A stretch of DNA of 64,000 nt from an uncultured Paracoccaceae bacterium (GTDB lineage: Bacteria; Pseudomonadota; Alphaproteobacteria; Rhodobacterales; Rhodobacteraceae). The position numbers and the translations under genes are program-made. The notes beneath the pieces were generated by a model. That model saw only the letters and a program-made list of their open reading frames with translations, did no database searches and was not told the origin of the DNA. Location of the stretch: NCBI GenBank assembly GCA_937864535.1, contig CALMJS010000020.1, positions 62,001 to 126,000 of the forward strand. Reading direction: 5' to 3'. Shown piece after piece: positions 24,126-33,311 of this stretch; within the stretch, counting starts at the first letter, position 1; each line of letters opens with the position of its first letter.

Positions 24126-24788
24126 TCAGGACGCCGCCCTGGCCCCTGCCGCCAAGAGCCCGTGCGGGGCAATCGTAAGAGGGTCTTCCTTATTCGAGGC
24201 GAGGGCGAGGGCCGTTTGGTGATCGACACCCAGTCCACGTAGCAACACGACGATGATCTGTCTGGGATCAGGTCGATCTCCGGCACTGTCGCGGCTACAG
24301 ACAGCCAACATGGTCGCTGAAATCATATCAATCGCAAACATCAGCGAAACATCGGTAAATCGTCCGGTTTCGATGCCTTGGGCAATGGTACGGGCCAAGA
24401 GATCGTGGATCAGGTTCTGATCGCCCAGGCTCTCGCGGCCCAGACCGGCGCTAAAGCTGCCGATCAGCGGATAGGCACGCGAGGTTTCCAGGAAGATCGA
24501 GAGCCCCCGCGCCAAACGGACGGCCGGATCGGGCTCGGACGCCAGTCGTGCCTCGATCAGCCGCGCGATCTCGGTCGATATCTCGGTCCGTGCCGCCTCG
24601 AACAGATCAGGCAATAGGCGGAAATAGTTGTAGAACGTCCCGCGCGACACCTTGGCCATATTGGTCACATCGTCGATGGTCGTCGCCTCGACCCCCTTTT
24701 GGGCGACGATGGTCACAGCGGCTTCGATCAGTTGCGATTTGGTTCTGGCACGACGTTTGTCAGCGACTCGGGAACGATGGGTGATCAT
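24126..24788 (-). CDS. TetR-family transcriptional regulator
   Basis: A 220-residue TetR protein: helix-turn-helix in VEATTIDDVTNMAKVSRGTFYNYF (residues about 33-56), then a helical ligand domain. The start at 24788 overlaps the RND pump stop by 4 bases, so it is the last gene of the efflux operon and probably its autoregulator. A 33-bp nested palindrome upstream of the first operon gene (29971-30003) is its likely operator. Its ligand would be a compound exported by the pump. Confidence 0.9.
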   Translation of the reverse strand: MITHRSRVADKRRARTKSQLIEAAVTIVAQKGVEATTIDDVTNMAKVSRGTFYNYFRLLPDLFEAARTEISTEIARLIEARLASEPDPAVRLARGLSIFLETSRAYPLIGSFSAGLGRESLGDQNLIHDLLARTIAQGIETGRFTDVSLMFAIDMISATMLAVCSRDSAGDRPDPRQIIVVLLRGLGVDHQTALALASNKEDPLTIAPHGLLAAGARAAS

Positions 24789-27700
24789 GCTGCCTCCGAT
24801 GTGTTCGGCGTGACCCGAAATACCGCGCAATAGAGCGCAGGCGCGAACAACAGCGTGATCAGCGTCCCGGCGATGATCCCGCCCATCATGGCATAGGCCA
24901 TTGGGCCCCAGAATACCTGATGCGAGATCGGGATCAGGGCGAGGCTGGCCGCCGCCGCAGTGAGCAGGATCGGGCGCGCCCGGCTATCCGAGGCCTCGAA
25001 CACGGCGTCCCAGCGGGATTTCCCTGCGTCGATCAACGCCTGGATTTCCGTCACGAGGATGATCGAGTTGCGGATCAGAATGCCCACCAGCGCCAGAACG
25101 CCAAGGATCGCAACGAAACCTAGCGGTGCCCCTGATGGCACGAGGGCCGCAACCACGCCGATCAGACCCAACGGCGCAACAGCCAGAACCACGAACATCA
25201 GGCGGAAACTCTGCATCTGCACCATGACCAGTGACAGCATGATCAGCACCATCAGCGGCACGACCGCGACGATGGGCGCTTGGCTCTCGGCGCTGGATTC
25301 GGCCACGCCGCCCAGATCGATGCGGAACCCGGCAGGCAGAGCGTCGTTCAGGTTCGCAATTTCTGGCGCGAAATCGGCGACAATGGTGGTTGGTTGATCG
25401 GCGGTCAGGACGGCGGCCTTAACCGTGATTTCGGGAACGCGGTTGCGCTGGTGGATCACGGGCGGTTCACTGTCCCATTCCAGCCGGGCAAAGGCCGACA
25501 GGGGGATCGGCGTCCCGGCCGCGCTGGCGATTTGCAACGACTCCAGCGAGGTCAGCGTTTCGCGGTCTTCCTCGGCGCCGCGTGCGATCACGTCGATCAG
25601 GGTTTGCCCGTCGCGCAGTTCGGTAACATTCGCCCCGTCAAACATCATCTGGAGCGACTGGCTCACGTCCTTTTGGGTCAGGCCAAGCGCACGCAGGCGT
25701 TCCTGATCCAGCACCACGCGCGCCACGCGGACCGGGTCGCCCTCATCGAGGGTGATGTTCCCTAGTCGTGGGTCGGCGGCCATCAGGGCGGCGATGGTGC
25801 GCGCCTCGGACAGCAAGACAGACCGATCCGGGCCGGAAACCCGATATTGAACCGGTTTGCCGACCGGCGGTCCGAGTTCGATCAATTTCGGGAATATCTC
25901 GACGCCGGACAGGGTCGCGCCATAGTCGAAGAGCGCCTGCCGGAGGGCGTTCCGCTCTTCGATACCTTTGGACATGATAACGATCTGACCCATGTAGGGG
26001 GCCGGGGTCGGCGCATCCAGCGACAGCAGGAACCGCGGCGACGAGCGGCCGACGTAGGTTGACCAATAGGCGACCTCGTCCCGCTGCGCCAGCCAGGCAT
26101 CCAGATCGCGCAACGCGGTATCGGTATCGGCGATGGCGCTGTTGTGGCGCAGGGTGACATCCACCAGAATTTCCGGTCGGTCAGAGGCCGGGAAAAACTG
26201 TTGTTCGACAAACCGCATCCCGAACACCGACCCGCCAAAGAGGGCCAAGGTCACCGCGATAGTAAGCCATTTTGCCCGCATCGTCACCCGCAGCACGCGG
26301 TGGAACACACGGCGCATCGGGCCGGCCTTGTGGCTGTGGTGGGACAGTTTCGCGGGCAGGAACGTCACGCCCAGCAGCGGCGCAAACAGCACCGCCACCA
26401 CCCACGACAGAAGCAGCGATACCGCGATCACGTAGAACAGCGAAATCGTGTATTCCCCAGCCTGACTGGAGTTCAGGCCAATCGGAATGAACCCGGCAAC
26501 CGTCACGAGGGTCCCCGACAACATCGGAAAGGCAATCGAGGTCCAGGCATAGCTGGCGGCCTTGGTCAGGCTCTCGCCCAGTTCGAGGCGGGCAATCATC
26601 GTCTCGATCGCGATCATCGCGTCATCGACCAAGAGGCCCAGCGCGATGATCAGCGCGCCCAGCGAAATCCGCTGGAGCGTGATCCCCATGACATCCATGA
26701 TGACAAAGGTCAGGGCCAGAACCAGCGGAATGGTCATGGTGACCACCAGACCCGCCCGCATGCCCAGCGACACGAAACTGACTGCCAGCACGATGATCAC
26801 TGCCTCGGCCAGCGCGCGCAAGAAGTGGTTGACCGACTCTTCGACGACCAACGGTTGATCCGCGACCTTATGGAGTTCGATGCCCAGCGGCAGGTCCGCG
26901 GCGATCTTTTCGATCATCGAGTCGAGTTCCCGGCCAAAGTCCAGAATATTGGCCCCCTGACGCATCCCGACGATCAGTGCGACGGCCTGCTGGCCATTGT
27001 AGCGAAACAGCGAATTGGGCGGATCGACAAAGCCGGCGGTGACCGTCGCCACGTCGCTGAGGGTGAAATAGGCATCCCCGACGCGCAGCGGTGCCTGAGC
27101 CAGATCCGACGCATTGGCAAAACGGCCGGACATGCGCACGGCGATCTGCTCTTGTTCGGTGTGGATCACCCCCGAGGGAACAATCGCATTTTGCGCCGCC
27201 AAGGTGTTCAGCACGGCCGATTGATCCAGCCCCAGCGCCGCGAGTTTGCGGGTCGAGAATTCGACATAGACCACTGGGTCTTGGGTGCCGATGAGATCGA
27301 CCTTGCCCGCGTCCTGAAGGGTCAGAATGCTGGATTTGATCGCCTCGAGCTGGTCCTTCATCTCTTGGGGGGAAAAGCCGTCGTAGGTAAAGGCATAGAT
27401 GCTGCCGAACACATCGCCGAACCCGTCGTTAAAGGCAAATCCGGCAATTTCCGCGGGAAACTCGGACCGGATGTCGGTCATCATGTTGCGGACCTTTTGC
27501 CATGTCTGCGCGACCTCCTGGCCACGGGTTTCCGGCGTCAGTTCGACGTAAACCACGGCGCGGCCCGGAAAGGTTTCCGAGCGCGTCATTTTTAGATTGG
27601 GCAGTTCCTGGAGCTTTTTCTCGATCCGGTCGGTGACCTGTTCGCGGGTTTCCTCCGCGGTGGCGCCGGGCAGGGCGGCCGAGACAACCATGGTCTTGAT

Positions 27701-27832
27701 GGTAAAGGACGGGTCCTCTTCGCGGCCCAGATTGCCGTAGGACAATATGCCCGCAACCAGCGAGACGATGATCATGAACCACACCATCGACCGATGTTTC
27801 AGGGCCCAATCGGATAGGTTGAACTTGGACAT
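24785..27832 (-). CDS. RND-family efflux permease (AcrB/HAE1-like)
   Basis: A 1015-residue RND pump with 12 expected membrane segments in two halves and two large periplasmic loops. LIIALGLLVDDAMIAIETMI in the fourth membrane helix carries the twin Asp of the proton relay. The N-terminus (LSDWALKHRSMVWFMIIVSL) and GREEDPSF match the short RND subgroup that takes two adaptors. It exports small toxic compounds with the two adjacent adaptors and an outer-membrane channel that is not encoded here. Confidence 0.94.
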   Translation of the reverse strand: MSKFNLSDWALKHRSMVWFMIIVSLVAGILSYGNLGREEDPSFTIKTMVVSAALPGATAEETREQVTDRIEKKLQELPNLKMTRSETFPGRAVVYVELTPETRGQEVAQTWQKVRNMMTDIRSEFPAEIAGFAFNDGFGDVFGSIYAFTYDGFSPQEMKDQLEAIKSSILTLQDAGKVDLIGTQDPVVYVEFSTRKLAALGLDQSAVLNTLAAQNAIVPSGVIHTEQEQIAVRMSGRFANASDLAQAPLRVGDAYFTLSDVATVTAGFVDPPNSLFRYNGQQAVALIVGMRQGANILDFGRELDSMIEKIAADLPLGIELHKVADQPLVVEESVNHFLRALAEAVIIVLAVSFVSLGMRAGLVVTMTIPLVLALTFVIMDVMGITLQRISLGALIIALGLLVDDAMIAIETMIARLELGESLTKAASYAWTSIAFPMLSGTLVTVAGFIPIGLNSSQAGEYTISLFYVIAVSLLLSWVVAVLFAPLLGVTFLPAKLSHHSHKAGPMRRVFHRVLRVTMRAKWLTIAVTLALFGGSVFGMRFVEQQFFPASDRPEILVDVTLRHNSAIADTDTALRDLDAWLAQRDEVAYWSTYVGRSSPRFLLSLDAPTPAPYMGQIVIMSKGIEERNALRQALFDYGATLSGVEIFPKLIELGPPVGKPVQYRVSGPDRSVLLSEARTIAALMAADPRLGNITLDEGDPVRVARVVLDQERLRALGLTQKDVSQSLQMMFDGANVTELRDGQTLIDVIARGAEEDRETLTSLESLQIASAAGTPIPLSAFARLEWDSEPPVIHQRNRVPEITVKAAVLTADQPTTIVADFAPEIANLNDALPAGFRIDLGGVAESSAESQAPIVAVVPLMVLIMLSLVMVQMQSFRLMFVVLAVAPLGLIGVVAALVPSGAPLGFVAILGVLALVGILIRNSIILVTEIQALIDAGKSRWDAVFEASDSRARPILLTAAAASLALIPISHQVFWGPMAYAMMGGIIAGTLITLLFAPALYCAVFRVTPNTSEAA

Positions 27833-28887
27833 TATTCGACTCTTTCGCCCAGGGTTTGGCCTTCTTCGACCGAAGAGGTGCCGCGAATTAACACTTCGTC
27901 GCCAGCGGTCAGACCGGCCTCTACGATCCAGCGCAGATCCAGTCGCTCGCCCAGTGTGACGGCCACCAGTTCGGCCCTCCGCTCTGGGCCGACACGCCAG
28001 ACATGGGGCGCGTCGTCGATCATGACGATGGCCTGTTCAGGGAGCGTCAGTACCGGCGTTTCCGGCAGGTCGAGCCGTGCCGTGATCAACGTTCCCAACC
28101 GCAGCGTCTGATCGTCGAGGGTAACATGCAGGCGATGGCCTCTGGTGCCGCTGTCGGCAATCGGCTCGATCAGACGCAGGCTACCGTGCCAGACCTGATC
28201 GGTTTCATAGCGCGGTTCGATAATGAACTCTGATCCGTCGTCCAGAATGGCCCGCACATCCTCGGGAACATCGAAAACCGCTTCGCGGCCTTCGTCGGTG
28301 GCCAAGGTGACAACCGGGGTTCCGGGGGTGACCATGCTGCCGGGGTCGGCATGGACGGCGATGATGATGCCATCCGCCGGGGCCACCAGTGTGCCGAATT
28401 GTGCGGCGTCCTGAGCACGGGTCAGGTCGGCCTTGGCCGCGGTCAATGCCGCATCCGAGGCGTCGCGCTGGGCGGTGATCGCCTCGATCTGGGCATCGCT
28501 GGCGACGCCGCGCCGCCGCAGTTCTGTCACCCGATCAAAACTCTGCTGCGCCAGATCGGCCTGCGCCGCCGCCGCTGCAACGCCCGCCTGCGCGGCGTCG
28601 ACGTCCTCTTGGAGCGTGACCTGATCCAGCACCGCGATCGATTGACCCGCGGTCACACGATCGCCCAGTTCGACATAGCGTTCTGCCACCCGTCCCGAGG
28701 TCTGAAAGGCGAGAGTGGTTTGCACTTCGGCAGCGATCACGCCGGGAAAACTGCGCAACTGCGCGCTGACGTTCTCTACGATCTCCGACACGATGGGCCG
28801 CGGTGCGCCGGTCTCTTGGGCCATGGCCGGGATGCCAGCCATCAGGCACAGGACCAAACCGGCGCTACGCAACAGGGAACCGGTCAT
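27832..28887 (-). CDS. RND efflux periplasmic adaptor (membrane fusion protein), second of two
   Basis: A 351-residue exported protein: signal peptide up to about SIPAMA (residue 23), lipoyl halves around VAERYVELGDRVTAGQSIAVLDQ and FGTLVAPADGIIIAVHADPG, and an alpha-helical hairpin rich in Ala/Gln between them. Beta-barrel and MP domains follow. It overlaps the next adaptor gene by 4 bases and shares its stop/start base with the pump gene. It should bridge the pump to the outer-membrane channel. Confidence 0.9.
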   Translation of the reverse strand: MTGSLLRSAGLVLCLMAGIPAMAQETGAPRPIVSEIVENVSAQLRSFPGVIAAEVQTTLAFQTSGRVAERYVELGDRVTAGQSIAVLDQVTLQEDVDAAQAGVAAAAAQADLAQQSFDRVTELRRRGVASDAQIEAITAQRDASDAALTAAKADLTRAQDAAQFGTLVAPADGIIIAVHADPGSMVTPGTPVVTLATDEGREAVFDVPEDVRAILDDGSEFIIEPRYETDQVWHGSLRLIEPIADSGTRGHRLHVTLDDQTLRLGTLITARLDLPETPVLTLPEQAIVMIDDAPHVWRVGPERRAELVAVTLGERLDLRWIVEAGLTAGDEVLIRGTSSVEEGQTLGERVE

Positions 28888-29948
28888 TTCTGCGCTCCGT
28901 CGATCGTGACCAAACGGTCCGGGTAGATCAGATGGGCGCCGTCGGTCACGACCAGTTGGCCCTCTGACAGCCCGTCGGACACCTCGATTTCATTTGTTGT
29001 AAATCCAGCGATATCAATGCCTTGCAAGTGGACGCGCTGGGTTTGCGGGTCGATGATCCAGACCGCCGGACCGGTTTCCCCGACAACAAAGGCAGAAGCG
29101 GGCAGAACATAGGCCTGTGCCACGGTCAGGCTGACCGTACTGGTCACCGCAGAGCCAAGGCGCGGCGGCGCATCGGTGTCCAGCACCTCCGCGCGGACCT
29201 CGACCGTTCCGGTGCGCTCATTGGCCAGAGGCGAGATGTCCGAAATCACCGCGATGTAGGTGGCCTGCGGGCTATCCAGCGATGTGAGCGTTAGCCGCAG
29301 CCGCAGAAAATCGGACAAGTTGTGAAAATCCGGCGCGTAGAACACCGCCTCGCGCTGACCATCGGCGGCCAAGGTCACGACGGTTTGTGCGGCCCCGACA
29401 ACCTGCCCGGGTTCGACCAACCGTTCAGTGATGACACCGGAAACCGGGGCGAGGATGTTGGTATCGCGAATGGCCTGCTCGGCCTTGGCCAATTGGGCGG
29501 CGGCCTGATCGCGGGTGGACTGCGCCGAGAGCAGCGCCTCCTTGGCGGCGTCGAGGTCGGCTGTGGTCCCGGCTCCGCGCTCCAGCAGCGAGGCGGCGCG
29601 GTCGGCGGCCAGCATCGCGCGGGTCAGGGCCGCATCGCTGGCCGACAGTTGTGCTGCGGCTGCGCGCGCTGCCGCCATGGCTTGGGTCGGATCGACCGAG
29701 GCCAACAGCGCCCCCTGCGCCACACGATCCCCTACTGATACGGCAATCTCTGTCACCCGCCCGCCGCTGCGAAAACTGACCGGCAGGGATTGGGCCGCCT
29801 CGATCACACCAGTGAGCGTCAATTCGTGACGCGGCAGGGTTTGCCGGGCTTCGACGGCTCTGACGGTCAGCGGTTGGTCCGCAAAGGCTATGACAGGCAC
29901 GGCCAGAGACAAGGCACAAACAAGCGTGGTAGATCGCCAACGGGACAT
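28884..29948 (-). CDS. RND efflux periplasmic adaptor, first of two
   Basis: A 354-residue adaptor with a signal peptide ending near VIAFA (residue 23), the lipoyl motif TEIAVSVGDRVAQGALLASVDPTQ and the partner half ILAPVSGVITERLVEPGQVV. It is distinct in sequence from the next adaptor; pumps of this subgroup may use both in one assembly. GAGG lies 6 bases before the start. It is the first gene of the operon and is transcribed from a gap holding a strong nested palindrome. Confidence 0.9.
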   Translation of the reverse strand: MSRWRSTTLVCALSLAVPVIAFADQPLTVRAVEARQTLPRHELTLTGVIEAAQSLPVSFRSGGRVTEIAVSVGDRVAQGALLASVDPTQAMAAARAAAAQLSASDAALTRAMLAADRAASLLERGAGTTADLDAAKEALLSAQSTRDQAAAQLAKAEQAIRDTNILAPVSGVITERLVEPGQVVGAAQTVVTLAADGQREAVFYAPDFHNLSDFLRLRLTLTSLDSPQATYIAVISDISPLANERTGTVEVRAEVLDTDAPPRLGSAVTSTVSLTVAQAYVLPASAFVVGETGPAVWIIDPQTQRVHLQGIDIAGFTTNEIEVSDGLSEGQLVVTDGAHLIYPDRLVTIDGAQK

Positions 29949-29970
29949 CAGAACCTCGACTCCAATTTTT

Positions 29971-30003
29971 TTGACACTTTTGTCATTATGACGAGTGTGT
30001 CAA
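29971..30003. promoter_or_regulatory. Nested 33-bp palindrome, likely TetR operator
   Basis: The layout is TTGACAC-N4-GTCAT-T-ATGAC-N4-GTGTCAA, symmetric about 29987. Each half is itself a small dyad, TGACA-CTTT-TGTCA (72-85 of 29900s) and TGACG-AGTG-TGTCA, as expected for two overlapping TetR dimers. It is 22 bases upstream of the first adaptor start and would cover the operon promoter. Confidence 0.8.
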
Positions 30004-30039
30004 TCTGGCACGTGGTCGCGACGTAGCGTCAATCAACTG

Positions 30040-30921
30040 TCAAAGTTCGATGATATCCACCGAATGCCCTGTCCTCTGGGTGCCATTGATGCGGAGCATC
30101 CCCGTCACCGGGGCCGCATCGGCGTAATCGCGGCCATAGCCGATGACGACGTGATCTGTAGTGACGAAACATGAATTGGTCGGGTCGTATTCAATCCAGC
30201 CCTGTTCGACGCCGCACCATGCCCGCACCCACGCATGCATCGCATCTGCCCCCTGAAGCCTGGGTTTGCCCGGCGGAGGCAGGGTCCGCAAAAAGCCAGA
30301 GACATAGGCCGCCGGAATGCCCAGACTGCGCAGGCCGGAAATCATGATCTGGCTGAAATCCTGACAGACGCCGTGACGTTTCTCAAAGGATTCGATGATC
30401 GGAGTATCGACCGTTGTCGCCTTGGCATCAAAGGACAAATCGTTGTGCAGTGCCTCGCCTAGTGCCTGAACGGCCTGGCGAACGGTCTGCGTCCCCTCGA
30501 CCGCTTTGGCGGCATAGGCCGCGATCGCGGGGACCGGAGGGATTTGTTCGGTCGGAAACAGAAAATGGTGCGGTGATTGCGGCCCCAGATCGTGCAGCGC
30601 CGCCAGATCGACAGCCAGTTGATCGCGATGCGTGGACAGATCGGCGGCCGCGGCCTCCTTGCCGCGCCGAATGACTTCGGCCCGCATTTCGATCACCAGA
30701 TCGTCCAGCCCTGCGGGCAACACGACCTCGTCCACGGTCGTTCCAAAAAAATCGGTAAAGCTGCGCAGTTCAATGGCCTTGGGCTGCGTCGTCAACCGGC
30801 AGCTGTTGACCAACTGCACACCGGGAATGGACTGCGGACGAACCCGCAGCAACTGTCGACCGGCACCGCTGGGGCGATCGAATTTATAGGTAATCTTGAG
30901 TGTCAGGCCGTATCGGATCAT
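30040..30921 (-). CDS. Transglutaminase-like protein
   Basis: A 293-residue protein with the bacterial transglutaminase N-terminal beta domain (residues about 1-90) and a transglutaminase core. Catalytic Cys is in KRHGVCQDFSQIM, His in DAMHAWVRAW and Asp in WIEYDPTNS. It lacks a signal peptide. Family members act as cysteine peptidases or amide-forming enzymes. It overlaps the ATP-grasp/alpha-E gene by 4 bases and completes the widely conserved trio with the DUF2126 protein. Confidence 0.9.
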   Translation of the reverse strand: MIRYGLTLKITYKFDRPSGAGRQLLRVRPQSIPGVQLVNSCRLTTQPKAIELRSFTDFFGTTVDEVVLPAGLDDLVIEMRAEVIRRGKEAAAADLSTHRDQLAVDLAALHDLGPQSPHHFLFPTEQIPPVPAIAAYAAKAVEGTQTVRQAVQALGEALHNDLSFDAKATTVDTPIIESFEKRHGVCQDFSQIMISGLRSLGIPAAYVSGFLRTLPPPGKPRLQGADAMHAWVRAWCGVEQGWIEYDPTNSCFVTTDHVVIGYGRDYADAAPVTGMLRINGTQRTGHSVDIIEL

Positions 30922-33281
30922 TGCAGATAGGCCTCTGACAAATTCGTCGACAGGGACGCAATGCGATTGCGCAGATCCGTGAGGCGCTCTGGCGTCAAAT
31001 CCCGGGGTTCAGATACCGCCAAATCGGCGTAGATCCGCAGCACGGCCCGCGCCAGCGGCGAGAGATCGCCTTGGGTATTGGCGGCAGGCAACCGGTCGAC
31101 CTGTTCGCGCAACTGGTCGATCTGGTGCCGTATGGATCGGGGGTTCAGCGGGTCCAGCGCCAAGAGGTCCAGCACCGTCTCGCGCGAGGTCGTGACAGTA
31201 AACCGCCTGCGGTGGGTCAGTGTGCTGTCGCCCACCTCGATCGCAAGGTCGAGCAACCCATCCGGCGCGTCTGGCTGGGTCAGGATCGACAGCGTCTGGG
31301 CCATGCCCGTCGCCCGTTCATGCAGGCGCCCGATGGTCATGAAACGCCACCCCATAAAGCGATACATGTTTTCGTGCATCAAACCGGAAATCCCCGCCAG
31401 TTTGCGCAACAACTTGGACAGGGCGCGTGCAGCATCGTCGCCGGGCGTGACCCGCGTGGCCATGCGTCGCGCGGTTTTGTCGAGGTCGGTCAGGGCCGAC
31501 CACGCGTCGGGTGAAAATCGGTCACGCACCCGGCCCGCACTGCCGATAGCGGCATCGAGATTGACCAACAGCCCGTTCGGGATGCCCTTGGACGGATCAA
31601 TGCCGTGCCACTCGAACAAAGGTGTCAGCGCCCTGAGCAGCGGGGATTCGGCATTGCCCGTTTCGGCCAGCCGGATGTTGTAGGCCCGCAGGAGACGCAA
31701 AACGCCTTCGGACCGTTCGACATAGCGCCCCAGCCAGAACAGGTTTTCCGCGGACCGGGACGGCAGGGCGCCCGGTTCAGCGCGCCGCAAAGGCTGGCTG
31801 GCCGGAGCCACCAAGGTGACATCGGACACTTTGCGCGGGCTGACGACCCAGACATCCGCCGCTGACCCGCCGCGTTGCATGGCGATGGCTGCCGGGTCCG
31901 GCGTTGCGCCAATGCGGGCATAGCCGCCGGGCATGACCTGCCATCCCATCGGCGTCCGCGCGAGGAATACCCGCAGCGCCATCGGACGTGGAACGATAGC
32001 GCCGTCGATCAGTGTCGGGGTCGTAGAGAGTGTTACTGCCTCTTGGGCGACCAGAGTCGGGCCGAGTTCGGCAAGCAGGCGGGCCAATTCCTCGGGCGGC
32101 ATGTTGCCCGCGTTGACATGGGGCGTCGCCGGATCAAAGGGCAGCCCGCTGGCCAAGGCGGGGTTGAGGACCATTCTGCCCGGAGCGTTCAGAACCGCTT
32201 GGCGGGCGGCAGCATCGCCGCACCACCATGTGGCAATGTTCGGGATTGCCAGCCTCTCGCCCAGCAGGTCTTTGGCGAGGCTGGGCAGAAAGGCCATAAG
32301 GGCGCGGGTTTCCAGCAGGCCGGACCCCAGCGCGTTGACCATCGTCAGACTGCCTGCCCGCAGGGCCGACACCATACCCGGCGTGCCGATACGGGATTTG
32401 TGGTCCAGTTCCAGCGGATCGGCGTAATTCGAATCCAGTCTGCGCCACAGCACCTCGACCGGACGCAGGCCAGAAACCGTGCGCATCATCAATTGCCCGC
32501 CGGATACCGCGAGGTCTTCGCCCTGCACGAGGCTGACACCCAGATAGCGGGCGATATAGGCTTGCTCGTAATAGGTTTCGTTCAGCGGACCCGGTGTCAT
32601 CACGGCCACCCGCCCGTTGCGGTCCTGCCGGAGCGCCATCAGCGCATCGCGAAATCCGCCAAAGAAACCCGCCAGCCGGTGTACATTCTCGGCCGAATAA
32701 ATATCGGCGTACATCCGCGACGTGGCCACGCGGTTTTCCAGCGCAAACCCCGCGCCAGAGGGCGCCTGAGTCCGGTCCGACAAAACCCACCATTGGCCAT
32801 TTGGCCCCCGGCCCAGTTCAAACGCGATAAAGTGCAGATAATGCCCCGAACGAGGTTGAACACCGACCATCGGACGCTGCCATTCCGAGTTGCCCGCAAT
32901 CAGCGAGGTCGGCAGCCGCCCGGACTGAACCAGATCGTTTGGCCCGTAGAAATCCGCCATCAGCTTTTCCAGCAGATCGGCCCGTTGCATCAGTCCTTCG
33001 GACAGTTTGGCCCATTCGGCCTCTTCGATCAGGACCGGAATATGGCTGAGCGGCCAAGGCCGTTCCAGCGACTGCCCATCGCCGTATTGGCGGTAAAACA
33101 CGCCGCTATTCATCAGGTATTGGTCCGCGCGGGCAATGTCGCGCGCCATATCATCGGCAGAGAGCGATTCCAGACGTGTCATCAAACGTTTCCAAAGGGG
33201 CCGAATAGCCCCTTCGTTCGTCATCATCTCGTCCTTGACCCCCGGCAAAGGGCGGTATTGTCCCAGACCGTGATTGGCCAT
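30918..33281 (-). CDS. Circularly permuted ATP-grasp plus alpha-E domain fusion protein
   Basis: A 787-residue fusion. The N-terminal part (about residues 60-460) is a circularly permuted type 2 ATP-grasp domain (MADFYGPNDLVQSGRLP, GVQPRSGHYLHFIAFELGRG, VMTPGPLNETYYEQAYIARY). The C-terminal part (about residues 470-787) is an all-helical alpha-E domain starting SRSAENLFWLGRYVERSEG. In many genomes these are two separate genes; here they are one. The ATP-grasp part is expected to form an amide bond with ATP. The partners in the operon are transglutaminase-fold proteins, so the set may make and trim a peptide. The product is not known to me. Confidence 0.9.
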   Translation of the reverse strand: MANHGLGQYRPLPGVKDEMMTNEGAIRPLWKRLMTRLESLSADDMARDIARADQYLMNSGVFYRQYGDGQSLERPWPLSHIPVLIEEAEWAKLSEGLMQRADLLEKLMADFYGPNDLVQSGRLPTSLIAGNSEWQRPMVGVQPRSGHYLHFIAFELGRGPNGQWWVLSDRTQAPSGAGFALENRVATSRMYADIYSAENVHRLAGFFGGFRDALMALRQDRNGRVAVMTPGPLNETYYEQAYIARYLGVSLVQGEDLAVSGGQLMMRTVSGLRPVEVLWRRLDSNYADPLELDHKSRIGTPGMVSALRAGSLTMVNALGSGLLETRALMAFLPSLAKDLLGERLAIPNIATWWCGDAAARQAVLNAPGRMVLNPALASGLPFDPATPHVNAGNMPPEELARLLAELGPTLVAQEAVTLSTTPTLIDGAIVPRPMALRVFLARTPMGWQVMPGGYARIGATPDPAAIAMQRGGSAADVWVVSPRKVSDVTLVAPASQPLRRAEPGALPSRSAENLFWLGRYVERSEGVLRLLRAYNIRLAETGNAESPLLRALTPLFEWHGIDPSKGIPNGLLVNLDAAIGSAGRVRDRFSPDAWSALTDLDKTARRMATRVTPGDDAARALSKLLRKLAGISGLMHENMYRFMGWRFMTIGRLHERATGMAQTLSILTQPDAPDGLLDLAIEVGDSTLTHRRRFTVTTSRETVLDLLALDPLNPRSIRHQIDQLREQVDRLPAANTQGDLSPLARAVLRIYADLAVSEPRDLTPERLTDLRNRIASLSTNLSEAYLQ

Positions 33282-33311
33282 TTTCCCCCGCCCCTTGGTC
33301 GTCTGCTCCGG

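Noticed and set aside
23937-24242. A 101-codon frame in the gap before the TetR gene
   Set aside because: It overlaps the end of the TetR gene, begins inside a hairpin and shows no recognisable sequence.
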